In this document: piece after piece, positions 14,191 to 27,400 of the stretch
How the letters are laid out: every line of letters starts with the position of its first letter
How positions within the stretch are numbered: position 1 is the first letter of the stretch
NCBI RefSeq assembly: GCF_001649575.2
Contig: NC_051433.1
Location: 11,234,588-11,298,587 of the forward strand
Reading direction: 5' to 3'
DNA: 64,000 bases
Source: Kryptolebias marmoratus
Lineage: Eukaryota; Chordata; Actinopteri; Cyprinodontiformes; Rivulidae
Position numbers and translations under genes: made by a program
The notes under the pieces: generated by a model
The model's database searches: none
What the model was told of the DNA's origin: nothing
The model's input: only the letters and a program-made list of their open reading frames with translations

Positions 14191-15479
14191 CGGAGATCAT
14201 CACCTGACCTCGGTATTTGTCTGCATTTTGGAATTTGTTGGTCCACCCAGGATCAAAGATTTAATTTACTGATAGCACTTTGTGTCAGTGGGAATTTCTC
14301 AGCACGTTTGTTGTTTGTATATTAAGTGTTGTGAACCTGCACATTAAATACAAGATGTTGTCTAGTATAATATTGTGCATTATATAGAGGCAGAGGGCAG
14401 GAGATCAGTGCAGGGTAATTACTGACTTTGGTTGTATCAGATGTGTGTTTAACCCAAACCTTAAGCCCAAACAGACCTGTGACCAGCCACAACAGATGGC
14501 CATTTTAACCCAGGTGACTGCTGGGAGGGTCACAACATGGAGCCATCTTGTCTGTGTGTGATTGGGTTGCATTCATGATTAGAATCAAATACGAAACTTT
14601 TATTTACAACAGTAAGCTAAATAAGGTTTTACTTCAGTGGTGCTCACTGTTTGTATTTTTGCATGAATCATGAGTTTTATGAGATTTTAAGGCAAAAGGC
14701 TGTCAGATAAGAGTTCAATGGCTTGCCTGGAAAAAGATGTGGCAGGTAAAGTAAAAAAAAAAAAAAAACTTTACCAGCTACAAGATTGACAAAATGGTTT
14801 TGTGATACAGATTGTCTAAACAAAGATATGGACACCATTCTTTAATAATTTTTCCTTCAAACCATGAAAACAGTTATGAAGGATAGAAAATCTCTGAAAA
14901 GTTAGTTTGGTTGAGGTTTATCTTCTTACATATTTAAGTTTAAATCTAGCTTTACCATCTTTCTTGTGTATAAAGTTTAGTGACAAGTGAAATAAAGAAA
15001 ATATTACTCCATGGTCAAGAATAAAGGATGGAACTGCAAAGTTAGACCCCAGAATGAAGCTTTTCTTAAGTCTACCTTGTTCTTTTGAATCTATCTTTTG
15101 AGAAAAGATGATGCTGATTCTGTTTCTTTCTTTTGAGGAACCAAGTGTTACTTTACAGGAAGCAGTTCTGAACAGTTCTGCTGTAGTGAGAGTAAACTCT
15201 TCTGAAGCAAGAGACCGGGCTTCAGATCAATCCTGCTGGCAGACACAACAACACTGTCTCTTTCATTCACTCCATTTCTCTTCTCTTTCTGCACAGGCAT
15301 GGGCTATTTTTAGCCCGTGCAGTTATTTCCCTTCTACACCCTCTCCTTCCTCTCAGTTCATTCGTTCATATCAGCCCGACCTGAGTTTCCATCTCTGACC
15401 TCCAACTTACCTAACCCGTTACACTCCCTGATCGATCTGCTCTGATCCCTCGGCTCTGCTCCCTTTCTTCCACCCTCAG

Positions 15480-15515
15480 TACTGATGGCAGAGCTGGGGG
15501 GCACAGGGAGTTATG
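15480..15515 (+). other. candidate pseudo-exon or poison exon
   Basis: Thirty-six bases are bracketed by a strong polypyrimidine acceptor (tctgctccctttcttccaccctcag) and a near-consensus donor (atg|gtaagt). Both flanking exons are phase 0. Inclusion would read Tyr then TGA at once, so it would truncate the protein. There is no protein support. It could be a chance pair of sites. Confidence 0.25.
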
Positions 15516-16693
15516 GTAAGTTGAGGAGATATGTCAAAGGGGCGAAATCCACTCCTTCTGTCTTGTCCTTTTTGATTTCCTAACTTACCTTTGTAACTGT
15601 TTGGTGTTGGCTTGAGTTCTCTTTATCTTTTCAGTTTTTATTTAAGACACTCTGGTTACAATTAAAGTCCAGTGGTCTGTTGAGAGTTTCAATGCTCAAA
15701 GTAACCAAGAGAGGGAAAAAAAGAGGAGGACTGACAGAGAAGGAAATTATTTGTGCATATAGGTAGTGGAAGATGTATAAAAACGAAACAGCAGGAGAGA
15801 AATGTAACAACTGACGAGTCAAGCAGTAAAGGTGAGCAGGAGACATATGTAGATTGTGTAAAAAAGAAAAAAGAAATGGTAAGATTGGCTACACCTGAAC
15901 AGGACACTTAGTTTCTCTGTCAGCCAGCCTCCCTCATCAGACCATGACCGCAGCTCTTCCAGTGAGGATGAGGCAGTCACTGTGTTGCCCTTGAGAGTGC
16001 ATCCTCAGCCGGCCTCCTCATGATAATGAAGCATGCCACACAGATGCTGCTCCCTGCACGCAGCCACTGCCTACCCTCACGCCTACCTGTATGGCAGATA
16101 AGGAGGCCAGTCAAGATGAAACGAGAACTGCTGGGAGGTTCACGTCCTGAGTGTGTGTGGGTGTAAAAGCTTGGTTAAAGGTTGAATCTGGGACTTCGGC
16201 TGTGGCTGGAAATTTAAGTGATTAATAAGAAGATTTAAAGTGTAATAGTGGCATAAATTTTCGTTTTTCGTTTTGTGTTCCTATCCTCTGGTGAGAGCTA
16301 CTTGCCTTGGCTGAAAACAAACTGCTGAGGTGGATGAGACTCCCACAGAGGATGATATTTTGAGTTTATTCACTGTAAACCATCTGAGCTCATACCACCA
16401 GATCAACTGGCAACGGTTTTCCACAGCACAAGAAAACCTTCAAACTTGTGTTCAGACATCCTATTAACAAAAGCATTGTCCAGATGCATTACATCCTGCT
16501 GCCTTACCATTATAGCCATTTCACATCACACTACTCCTCCTGTGTTCTGTGATGCTGATTATATTCTCATGCTGAACAGTGTGATTGAATATAACCATGA
16601 CTCTCTCTTGCTTACCACCACAGGTCGGGGCCGATATAGGCGCTGCTATATCTCCTCTCATCACCTTTCTTCTTACTTTTCTTTTCTGCACAG

Positions 16694-16738
16694 GAGAATG
16701 CCATTTCATACTACGATTCCAAAGCTGATTCAGACTAT
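16694..16738 (+). CDS. cacna2d2: cacna2d2 exon w2 (VWA_N region)
   Basis: A 45-nt, phase 0-0 exon reading ENAISYYDSKADSDY, the counterpart of the mammalian 'EDIVYYDAKADAEL' stretch. The acceptor is ttctgcacag and the donor is gtgagt. The exon is short and could be skipped without a frame change. Confidence 0.93.
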
Positions 16739-19453
16739 GTGAGTATAGTACGGACTGCTCCCTTCTACCCTGCACCCTGTCGTCTGCCTGCATTAACCCA
16801 CCAAATCCTATCCAATCCACTTCCTGCCTCCTTCCAATATTTCCTGCAAGCCCCTCCCNCACACTGGTCCTTCTGTTAACCCACACAACATCACCTCAAA
16901 CAAAAAACTTTCATCAATATCAAAGGCACAAACACACACTGATAGACATTCTGTTAGCAGCTCCCACATTCACCCCACACCCTCCCCTTGGCCTTCTCGG
17001 TGTTGATGCCCTTCCTCCTCGGGTCGTAGGATCCTGCGCTGTCTGTGTGCGTTAGTGAGGTGACACTGCTGTATGGTGAGTTGGTGTGGCAGAGCACGGG
17101 CAGGTCGACATGCATGTGTCAGTGAATTCAGATGTCCCCACCCCTTCCTGGTGTCATTTCCAGAGTTGTCTTTGTGCCCCGGACCAGAACTGCAGAATTT
17201 TATCACCCCGTGTCCTTCAAAATGCTTCCGACCAAAACACAAGTCATTTCACAATTTATACAGCAGGGAAGCTTTTCCTTTTACGCATGTTATTCATACT
17301 GGAGAATGTAAATGGCATTCAAAGAAAGGCCAGCAAGCGGGGGTAAAGCATTTCCCCTTTAGAATAGCTCCACTACGTATTGGTCTCACCATGCCTCCAC
17401 TTTGGCTTCAGACTGCACTTCCTCCTCAGGATAGGGCACACTTGGAACCCAAACCTGCTGATTGATTAAGTTTCAAAAAGGGCTGCAAGAATGCCTTTTA
17501 GATCAGCAGAGCACAAAAAAGGATGGGACAGAGAGTGAGAAAGAGAAGCAGAGGAGCAATAAATCATGGTGTGATTTTCTCTTTGTGCACACTAGTCTTG
17601 TGATTAATGACATGGCGCTTTAGGGCCTGTCAGCACATCTAATTGGAGAACATCGGTCATCATTAACATGGCACACTGAGGCCGAGTCTGTAACGCACCT
17701 CTGACCCTTTCTTTAACAAACTTACGACCTCCCAAAACCAATGGCAGAAGAGAAGCAAAGGTTGTACCTCTCTGAATCTTCACCGGTTGCCTACCAGTTT
17801 TCCATGTCTTGCCCCCCCAATGAATCCATTCAGTTGAGCTACGATGTTTGATTACATTCCTGTACTATTAACGAGATGTCAAACAAAACTGGTTTGAAAT
17901 AAAGGTAAGTCATGGCAGGCTCTTTTCCCTTGTGTACGCTATACCCCGTAATTTCTCCTTTTGTCACTGCTCCCCTGATATAAGTGCAATTTAATGTGCA
18001 AGAGCATGACAGATTACTCTATTGTTGACAGTGAAGAACATTTTATTGGCCACTTTAAGGTTTGTTCAGCAGTCTTCAAGCCTCATTCTGTTGTATTAAG
18101 TAGACATATAAGTACGGAACTCACTGATGTCAGGTGTGGAAGTAAAAATAGAGGTCAGAGAAATCCCTTTACCCAATTCATAAATGAAACAATTGCAAAC
18201 ATACTGGTTTCTAATTAAACAGTTGAATGATATCAGTGGAGTACAAAAATGTCCAATACATAAAGGTTTGATGTTATTTTGGTGTCACTATAGGTAATAA
18301 TATTTAGAGATCAACTAAAAATGGTTTTTCAATAACTGATGTTGATCTCAGCTGATGGGAGATATTTAAAGACAAATATTTAGGCTCATAATTACAGTAG
18401 GATGTGTGCAATAGCAGGAATTGCATTAGGTTTAAAATGTGAAAGTACCCTCACAATTTTTTTAGATATGACATTGGTTTTTCAAAAATTACATAATGTT
18501 AGTTAGCTTTATTTTGCATTTGCTGGTGTTATGAAAAAGAAGCGTGATGGGAAGCGTTGTTGGTTTGACACGCAAACCACTTTTATTTACTTTTTTTAAA
18601 ATAAAAATTACATTTTTTGCACACTAGGACTGTGGGGATTCAAGTCTACTCTCGGGCACAGAATCATGGTGACACCTGACCTTTCTTTTAAGCATGAAAT
18701 AATAAATTAGATTTAAATGTATGTTAGTAAAAAGTTTATTAGATCATACAGCAGCAATGTAAGAACTACATGAAGGAACAAGAGTCCACACCTGAAAAAA
18801 ATGACCTCAGGTGTATTTTGATTTATTAATAAAGGCAAAGTCCTGTTTGTTCACATGGAGGGAGAGGAACTTGAAATGTGTACTGGAACCAGCCTGTGGG
18901 CCCCTTTTCCCATTCTGGCTTCAACATCCAGGTTCCTGTAGCGTGTCTAGGTTTTATTAAATGTCAATGGGGTGTAGCCAGCCTGTTTATCAGTGTAGTG
19001 TTCTCAATTGTAGCTAATACCAATTATTTGAAAATGGCAAAAATCATCCTAATCATTCTGCCAATCAAGCAGTTGGTCTACTTATTGTAATATTGATATT
19101 ATTAAATGATATGGTTTGATGTTGCTCTTTGCAGAAGGTCTTTAGTAATTATGTCACAGCTGGTGTTGTGTTGACTTTTGTTTCCCCATTTGAAGTCACA
19201 AAAACACAGCTCAACACAACACCCACACTGACACCAGTGTTTTTTCTTCAGATCAAATTATAGCTCATTTTAATAACATTAGCTTGTAGCTTTTTGCATA
19301 GTTTCTGATGGTTGGATGTTTGCTTGTTGAAAGCAGAAAAGCAATGAAAACATAGACTGGTATTTTAAACATTAGTTCTTTTGTCTAAGGAGTTATCTAT
19401 GTTTATTTATATGACTGTCTTGCGCTACAGAAATGTGTGCTGTCATTGATCTG

Positions 19454-19454
<1 letters not shown>

Positions 19455-19498
<44 letters not shown>
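19455..19498 (+). repeat. (AC)22 microsatellite
   Basis: About 22 uninterrupted AC units, ending in a short TA step. It is likely length-polymorphic. The His-Thr repeat frame across it is an artefact. Confidence 0.95.
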
Positions 19499-19500
<2 letters not shown>

Positions 19501-19910
19501 GGCCATAAGTGACATGTTTCAGGTTAGCCCTGGTCGGCTGAAGGTGGGAATGAAAGAAGCTTTGAAATGTCATCTCTGGCCTCTTCAGCCTTTAATTAAA
19601 CCTGGAGAACCGGGAGATTAAACTAACAAATTGGGTAATGAATCGAGCAAAACAGGTGGTGGATGGTTGAAGAAAATGAACCAATCAGTCTTTCCTGTGT
19701 GGATTTATTCAGCTTCTAATTAGACACTGCCTTGGTTAATTATGATTGGGCTCTTCTGAAAGAGAGGGGGGAAAAAAATCCCTCCGTGCCCAACGCTGAC
19801 TGAATTAAAATCACACTGAATGATAAACAAACACGTCAAGCTCACAGCTAATGCTATTTTAAACCTATAATTTCTATAATTTTCTGATATCTTTATTATT
19901 TTCAAATCAA

Positions 19911-19938
19911 GATATATATATGTATATATATATATGTA
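19911..19938 (+). repeat. AT-rich dinucleotide tract
   Basis: Alternating TA units interrupted by single G residues (tatatatatgtatatatata). A simple sequence repeat. Confidence 0.7.
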
Positions 19939-21272
19939 TTTAAATTTTTGCCATCCTGACAAAATGTCAGTAAAACTGCTGTCAAATATTTTTCAACCAA
20001 ATAAATAGGTATAAAATACGTCGTTTTGGGTGGCATGCCAGGTAATTTTACCAACGGATTGATTTACTTTTTTCTTTAAAAATAATCATTTGTGTTTTAA
20101 ACATCACTTCTTATCTTTGAGGTCATAGGTGAAAACTTCGTTTTTTTTTCGACGTGAGAGGATTCCTATCAGAACATTATCGCTTCTTCTGTTTTCTTGC
20201 AACAGGGCTTCATCACAAAAATTCCCCTGGCTCGTCTCAATGACAGTTTGTAATTGTATTTTAATAGTCAATTAAAGTGAGCCCATCAATCAGTTTCTGC
20301 TAAAGGACATGGGGTTTTAATTCATATTTTAAAAAAAAAAAAATAATAATAATAATGTTTTCAGTCATGTCAGATCCAATTAACCCAACCTGCTTTATCA
20401 AAATGAGCATCTTTGCATCATTTTAGAATATTTTGGAGCCTTTTAAGAACTGAAATGTATGGGAATCATCTGAACATAATTTTTTTTTCATTTCTGAAAC
20501 AAGTCGCATTTTATTTCCTCACTGTATATTTCCACAGGTTTTCTAATGGTTCGTCACATGGTGTTTTATTAAGCACACACTTTGATGTCAAAAATTTTAA
20601 AAATAGGCTAATAAACTGAGTCAGGCTGAGATCTTTTGTTTAGCAGCCATTTTTAAAATCTTACCTTATTCTGTGGATGTCACCGTTTGCTTTTTAATAT
20701 GGCGGCTCTCTTTGATATTTAGTGCTTCCCACACACAATATGTGTCAGGCTTTTTAATCATGTAGACTGGACTGAGTAAAAGAGCTAAAAATAGAAATAA
20801 AAAATAGGCTGATATTAATGGGTTTCAGACAAGAGAGAGGGAGGTGTGTAATGAAACTGTTCATATTGGTGTGAAACAAAACAGTGATTAAGTGGTGCTG
20901 GTTGCTGGTTATTGTTGGGGTTAATTCATCTGGCACCCCATGCATCTGTGATAGTTATCAGGACCACTAATGAATCTCTCTGTTTGATATCCGCTTTGAT
21001 ACCTGCTGCTGTTCGCTGATGAAAAGGAAAGGAGAGAACCACCGAATTCAGGGGCTTAATAGAGGCGGAATAATTACTATTTTTGTACATAACATTACCC
21101 AAATTCTGTGAGTCAGGAAGAGGGATTACATACTGTGAACAAATGTGTGTTCCATAGGAAAAGTGACAATTTGCAGTTTACCATTTTAATCTCAACCCTG
21201 CTTTTTTTAACCCACTTCTTATTTGCTTGCTGACTCATAGTTGTGTGTGTTGTATGCGCACGTGTGTTTCAG

Positions 21273-21414
21273 CAGACAGAGGATGATGAAGAGGTAGCTG
21301 CAGTGGAGACCTCAACCTCGCTGGAGTTGGAGTTTGTTGATGATCCAAATTTCAAAAACAAGGTCAACTACTCTTCTAGTGCGGTCCAGATTCCTACAGA
21401 CATCTACAAAGGCT
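21273..21414 (+). CDS. cacna2d2: cacna2d2 exon w3 (VWA_N region)
   Basis: Starts at phase 0 and ends at phase 1. It reads [20 protein letters not shown], then [19 protein letters not shown] and IPTDIYKG. The acidic first half is variable in the family; the second half is close to alpha-2/delta-2 ([17 protein letters not shown]). The donor follows GGC T (t|gtgagt). The acceptor is a tandem cagcag: using 21273 includes a Gln codon, using 21276 omits it. I chose the upstream AG because it is nearer the pyrimidine tract. Confidence 0.95.
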
Positions 21415-24400
21415 GTGAGTAGTCATATTCTAATTCTGCTAATAATAATAACTGTGTTATTGCAATTTTTGCTTTTTTTTCTTGAGTGAAATATGTAAAA
21501 TTGTTATAATATGAGAATTATTTGTTTCTCTTTAGTTAAATGCACATAGTAAGTTTGGTCTTTTTTATGTTGTGTGGATAAACCAAAAGAATTTCTGTTT
21601 TTTAGCACAATGTCTCGGCTCGATGACCTGACCTCCATCTCTTTCAGTAGCTCTGTCTCTTCCTTCTTTGATGTCAGCACAGTAGCATAATTTTAGATGA
21701 CAGATACTCTCTTTTGTCAGATCTATACTGTATTCTTTCTTCTTTTTTTTCTACATGGGCATGGTTTCTTTTCCTGCTCATAGATCTTGCCCTTCTTGCC
21801 TGGCACTCTGCTGCCCTGCAGACATAACACCCTCCGTATTCTGCAGCTGCTAAATGAACAAAAGAGTACACATGTACCTTCTGGGGCTGATTTTGCTCAG
21901 TGTGCTCTCTCTGTTATCCACCTTAAACCTTTTGGACACTGTAGGCGAGCCTCTTTAAAGGGCTAAAAAAAAAAAAAAAAAACAGAGCATGTGCAGACAA
22001 ACACCTTTTTTTTTTTTTTACTGTAGAAATTTTTCCCCCTAGTTATTGTCTTACTCATCGCCTTCTTCGTCAAAGGGGCGCTGCATGGCACCTGTCTGTA
22101 ACAATGCCTTCCAGCTGTGTCTCCAGATGATTCTTGTCAGAATTAGACACTCTTGGTTCAGGAGGAGATGTCAAAGGCCAAAGCTAGCTCACAATAGAGC
22201 AATCAAGACTGCACATTGTTCCCAGAGCCATTTTGTGGCAGCTCTGGTTCCCTTGTCTGAGGATATGAGCCTCAGAATAAAGGGCTCTTGATTGAGCCCG
22301 GTGAAATCTAAAGGAAGTAGTGTGGCACAGTGCATGGAATTAGTCTTTTCTCTTCTGCTCTGTGGAAAATGTTTACCACTGATGTTGTTTAGTTCGCTCC
22401 CATTGCGCAATCTGCAGGACTGAGATTGCCAACTGCAGATTTATTTATTTTTTTATGCCTTCCCCATTATGAACATGTGTGTTGTGTTACAGTTGTCGAT
22501 AAATAAGCAAGCGAAAAATATTTTCTTGCGCAAATTTAAAACGATTTTTAACAATGCCCACGTCGAAGCGCACGTCTTAAAATATTAAAGATGTCCAGAA
22601 ATCAATGCAGATTGAAAAAGCTGTATAAAGAACGCTGCGCAGAAGAATGTTTGAGATTTATAAAATGCAAGCTTGGCTTTGTAATTACAGTTAAAAACAA
22701 TAAGCGAGTGCAATTGATAAAGAGATGGTTTAGTGTCCACTCTGTTTAGACATAAAGCAATACTTGCACTGTATCAGGTTCAAGTAGATAAGTTTTTCCT
22801 CCATCCATCCCAAAATAACAAAAAGATTGTCTTCTTCTTCAGCTGCAGACTAGTCAAATTGATAATTTGGGGTTTCTCTCCAAACTGAGTACAACTGAAT
22901 ATTTAGTAGAAATGGCTCTAAGAGAAACATTCTTCTGTAACTTTATTACCTTTCTTTAAGATCTGTGGTGAGGTTCTTGGTCTTTTTTTCTTGGTGTTTG
23001 TCAATCCTGTGAGTGCTGTCAGACACTGTGCATGTTGGCACAAACATGTTATGAGCTGCTGTGAATCATGATCTCAAACAGAAACCTAGTAGGTCTTGGA
23101 AAGTCATAATCCATATGAGGACAGTCACAGATTCTTGTGTTAAGTGAGTACAAGAATGGTTAGCAAGTTATGACCTAGTTTTGATTTCAGAAAACCAAGA
23201 AAAAAAAAGAGAATTGAAACTTGGTCACTGGTTTTTGTACATATTCTGTCTGAGAACAACAGTTCAGTCAAATAATTGAAAATGTATGTTTCTAAACGTC
23301 TGACTTTGTCTCTAATAAACAACAACACCAAAGGAAATGTGGTTTTAGATATTGAGCATACAGCATTGAGTATTCAGACAGCATCAGAAGAAGCTTCCTT
23401 CAGTTTTGCACATCCTCGTTTTCAAACTCACGGGGGACTACTATTGCACATGTTCAAAATGATATATATACTCTTTATGTGCAGCTTTGTCGGAGAGAGC
23501 TCTGCAAAATCTGATCAGCTACTTGAAATGAATCACGGCTGCTAAGAGTTGAAGATTATTTTTTAAAATGAGATAAATCTGGGCTATAAAGTTAGAAAGT
23601 ATGGAGCTTTCTTGAATCTGTGGCTCATTCTTCATTTTTGGTAACATTAGCTAGCACTATAGCCAGAATTTAGACATCTCTGGTGGTGTTATGCTTGAAC
23701 TCACTTATTTAGACTCCAGATTTTTGACAGTATGATGTAAAATATCAAAAACATTCCTCTTCCTCTGATTTATCTTTTTTTGATGCATTTCATTCATTGC
23801 GTGTCTGAAGGCCAAATTAAACTACAGCACTATCGCTTCCATCAAGATATAGTAAGAGGAGCTGTATTGACTTTAGGGAGTTCTTGGAAAATGATTTTTT
23901 TTTGTGTGTTTCATCCTTTTCTATGTGTTTACCCTTGGCAGTCTGCAGGGTGCCTTGGAGAGGATGTTCAGAGAAACTAATGTGGGCAGATTGTTGTCCT
24001 CTGGCTCTTGATGGGTCTAAATCTACAATCTATCAGTGGGTTTAGAATTATGAAAAAAGAGGCAGCGTGAGTGGGCAGACTCGGAGCTCATTTCTCAAGA
24101 GGGGGGAGCCAGGGGAAAAACTGTGAGAAGAATAACAGGCACACAGTATAATGTTAAACAGTTGACGTACAAGTCTGTGCTCGTGTGATGCAGATATGCT
24201 CAGAGTATCTTCTCTCTGATTTGTGTGCATTGTTTTCACACTGAATAAATTGAATGTTATCTTAAAAATGACATCTCCAATTGACAGCCACCTCAAAGTT
24301 GGTATCCATGAGCTGACAGAAAATGATAGAGGGACTGATAGACGCAAAAGGGCTGTGAGGAGATAAAAGGAAAGTAGACAACATTTTTTGAAAGAAATAA

Positions 24401-27400
24401 AAAAATCTTTTTTATTGTGATCCTTTCAGCAGCTCAATGAGGCGATGTGAGTGTGTGCTTTGGTTTGATTTGTCTGCTAGGCCCCATGTCCATTTATTGA
24501 GATTGAGAGTGTTCCCTAAGCGCAGTAATGAACCATTTTATAATTCATTATCCCACTGCTGATGTCTGCTGCCAAGTCTGCAAACTTTCTAATTAGCTTA
24601 GGTCAAACATTCATACAGTTTTTGTCTAATTATCGTGGCTTAGTACAAAATGGACATCGCAACAAAGCCACAGAGGAATAAATTGATGTGGGTGGTGTTG
24701 TCTAAAGAGTTGCGGGTTTTATTCTCTCAATGAGCACTTTTAGAGTTGAGAATAATTGTAGAAGAAGAGCTTTGAGGGTATAAACTCAGAAATAAACATT
24801 AAAAAGTGAGAAAACGATAAAAAGGATACACAGAAGTGTCTCTGGCGACTGTTGTAGATTCTGTGGACTCTCTCTGGTACTGAGTATATTACCACAGATG
24901 GAAGATACTGATCCAAACAGGACTATTACGCAGTTGGGTATATATTATAACAAATTAAAAATGTACAGGCAAATAGATCAGCTTTTTGTTTAAACGTTGC
25001 AATTAAGTGCATATTGTTTGACTAGTACAAGAATACTTTAGTGTTTGCAGGAGAATTTTCAGCCTCTGTTCTCAGCGGGGTTTAAAGGAAAACCGCTATT
25101 CAATGTGGGAAGTTTAAATCCGCCGCAGGGGGCATCTTCTCCACCAGCCTAGCGTCATGCTGTCAGTTTGCTATTGTTGTCGGGCTCAGTGAGGAACTTA
25201 GTTATCAGAAAAAAAAGACTACAACTGGCTAACTATGTGCAGATAAAGTCAAGCTTAATTTTGCGTGTGTGTGTGTGTCTGTTGGCCGATTAACCCACAC
25301 ACACACCGTCCTCTGCACACACTGGCGTGCGTCAGCCATCTCTACCAGCCTGTTCTGTGCTTAGCTGTCAGACTCATCCTATCAGACTGATCAGATTCAC
25401 TTTACGTTTCATGCTGTGTACTACACTTGTATGCACAGGATTACATTTCTGTCCAGAATTAGAAGAATCTTTCTACTTTCCACTGAGTGCTGAACATGTA
25501 ACAAGCCGTGGATTGGTTTGAGCTTTTTGACGAAAAATAGCTGCTTTCTGCGTCTGCAGATTGGCTTTCTGAGAGGTAACAACACAGGTTTTAATACCTT
25601 CCTGTGATAACAGTGCCTACAGATTTCACCCCCAAAATAAACAAATGCTTATACTTTTGTCACACTTTTGCCTGTCGGCCTTTCATTTCTAAGGTGTATT
25701 GATAGACAGAGTTATAAGAAAAAACATATATATATACTTTTTTAAGCTATCTGTTAGTGTAGCACACGCAGCAGGATCTCCAACAACACCATGATGCCAC
25801 AAATTTAATCATCACCTCACATACACATCTAATGAAATTAGCATTATAGTGATCCAGCAGTAACATCAGACAATGTCATGCTATGCTATACAAATGGTGC
25901 CAGTTGTGGACAGTGTGCCCACTGGTGTTGGTGTGACAGACTTACCTCCGCCCTTCAGGCATTTTTTTGGTGCAGTTCACACGTGTTGCTTGTTGTGATG
26001 TTCTGTATGGAGTGAATAACAGCTGAGGCTTATGGGCGCTCTCAGACCGGGTGAGCTACGAAATAACAACACATTAGTCATTACTCCGAGCGCTGACAAC
26101 AGCAGGACACACTCACACAACTTCCTTCATCCTTCACAATAAAAACCTTCAACAGGTACGCTGAGAGTTTATCCTCCTGGAATAACTCTCTTAGCTCTTA
26201 AAAATAGCTTACACGTGGACCGAAGCATGGCTCTTTCCTTTATACACACCTGTAAAGGCGACAGATAAGCAGCAGCAAGGTCACAGGTAAGAACAAAATG
26301 CCACACTGACAACAACGACGATGCGGTTAGGCTAAGGCTACGTAAAAAACGATTCATTGGCCGTAGTACGCTGTAACTTTCTCACTCTGTAACCCAATAC
26401 AAACCAAATATACATAGTGGGAATACACTGTGAGCATTACATGTATGTCACATACATCACAGGACTTGACATTTCACAAAATTTGCTTCTTTTCTCCAAG
26501 TGTGCACCCATGTAGAAGGTGTTTATGTGTACACCAGCATAGATTGAAACAGTGTGACAGAGACTTTACTGTTGTATAGCATCTGTCAAAAACAAAGGAC
26601 GTAATTTGGGGGTAAATGATAGGCGTTTAGATGATGGTAAGTAGTAAATTTAAATATAAACAATGCATAAGCAATGGAATAGGCTATTTAATATAACGAG
26701 AGACAATACAAATCCAGAATTCCGTACCTCAACAAAAAGCTTTTACTCTGCTTTTTGAAAGGCAGCTTTTATGTTTCTGCAGTACTCTCTGCTCGGTGGC
26801 CGCTTTCTAACTCCGAAGCTGAAAGCAAAAAGATTATTTAGTGCATGTCCGGGGAGAGAAATTGCAAAGAGTGTGTGTAATGTTTGCAGAAACTGAGTGC
26901 AACAGATACAGCAGATAAAGAATCAACACAGTGCTGTACCGTATCGGATTTGAAAAGAAGAAAAAAGATTTGCATCTGTCAGGTTTTACTTGATTCAGAC
27001 AGCCTCTGAGGTACCTAGCCTTGTTTAAAATCGATCTTCAGATTCAGTTTGGCTGCAACTGAAAAAAGAAAAGCTACTTTTAATGGAAACTCGGGTTTCT
27101 TTACATGAAACTAAAGCGAATAACCAGAATGAGGCTTGTGCTTTGTTACTTTTCTCATGATAAATACGTGCCCTCTTTATTTCCCTACTGAACTTAAATT
27201 CTAGTGTCGCTTTGTCTATCACCTCCTAACATTTAGCTGTTTTGTGGGCATTTGTTCGCATGTAGTCTGTATTCATTTCACACATTTCCCTCCAGCAGAG
27301 GAAGCTTCCCTGTCAACCAATTCACACCATGTGGGAGATCAACTCAGCCCCTCTCAACATCAAACCAGATTTAAATATGTGGGGGGGAAAAAAAGCAAAA

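Larger units (their letters stand above)
1463..16693 (+). other. intron w1 (15.2 kb)
   Basis: A phase 0 intron. It contains a Tc1/mariner relic (about 2280-2880), poly-T runs (3754-3772, 4081-4100, 4542-4558, 10386-10401), a poly-A run (14752-14767), purine-rich tracts (6360-6520, 14030-14190) and a possible pseudo-exon at 15480-15515. The stretch 11500-11770 is less AT-rich than its surroundings and looks like a candidate conserved element, but this cannot be tested here. Open frames in this intron are low-complexity or resemble no family. Confidence 0.8.
16739..21272 (+). other. intron w2 (4.5 kb)
   Basis: A phase 0 intron. It holds one undetermined base (16859), a (CA)n microsatellite (19455-19498), a TA-rich run (19911-19938) and a poly-A/AAT run (20332-20356). 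The stretch 17560-17700 is moderately complex and unlike the surrounding low-complexity DNA. No gene was recognised. Confidence 0.8.

Noticed and set aside
13974..14246. Minus-strand open frames of 73-90 residues
   Set aside because: They arise from the purine-rich tract on the + strand, giving Pro/Ser/Leu-rich nonsense.
16859..16859. Undetermined base N
   Set aside because: A sequencing ambiguity in an intronic C-rich run, not a biological signal.
19433..19621. Open frame with a Thr-His repeat
   Set aside because: Translation of the (CA)n microsatellite.
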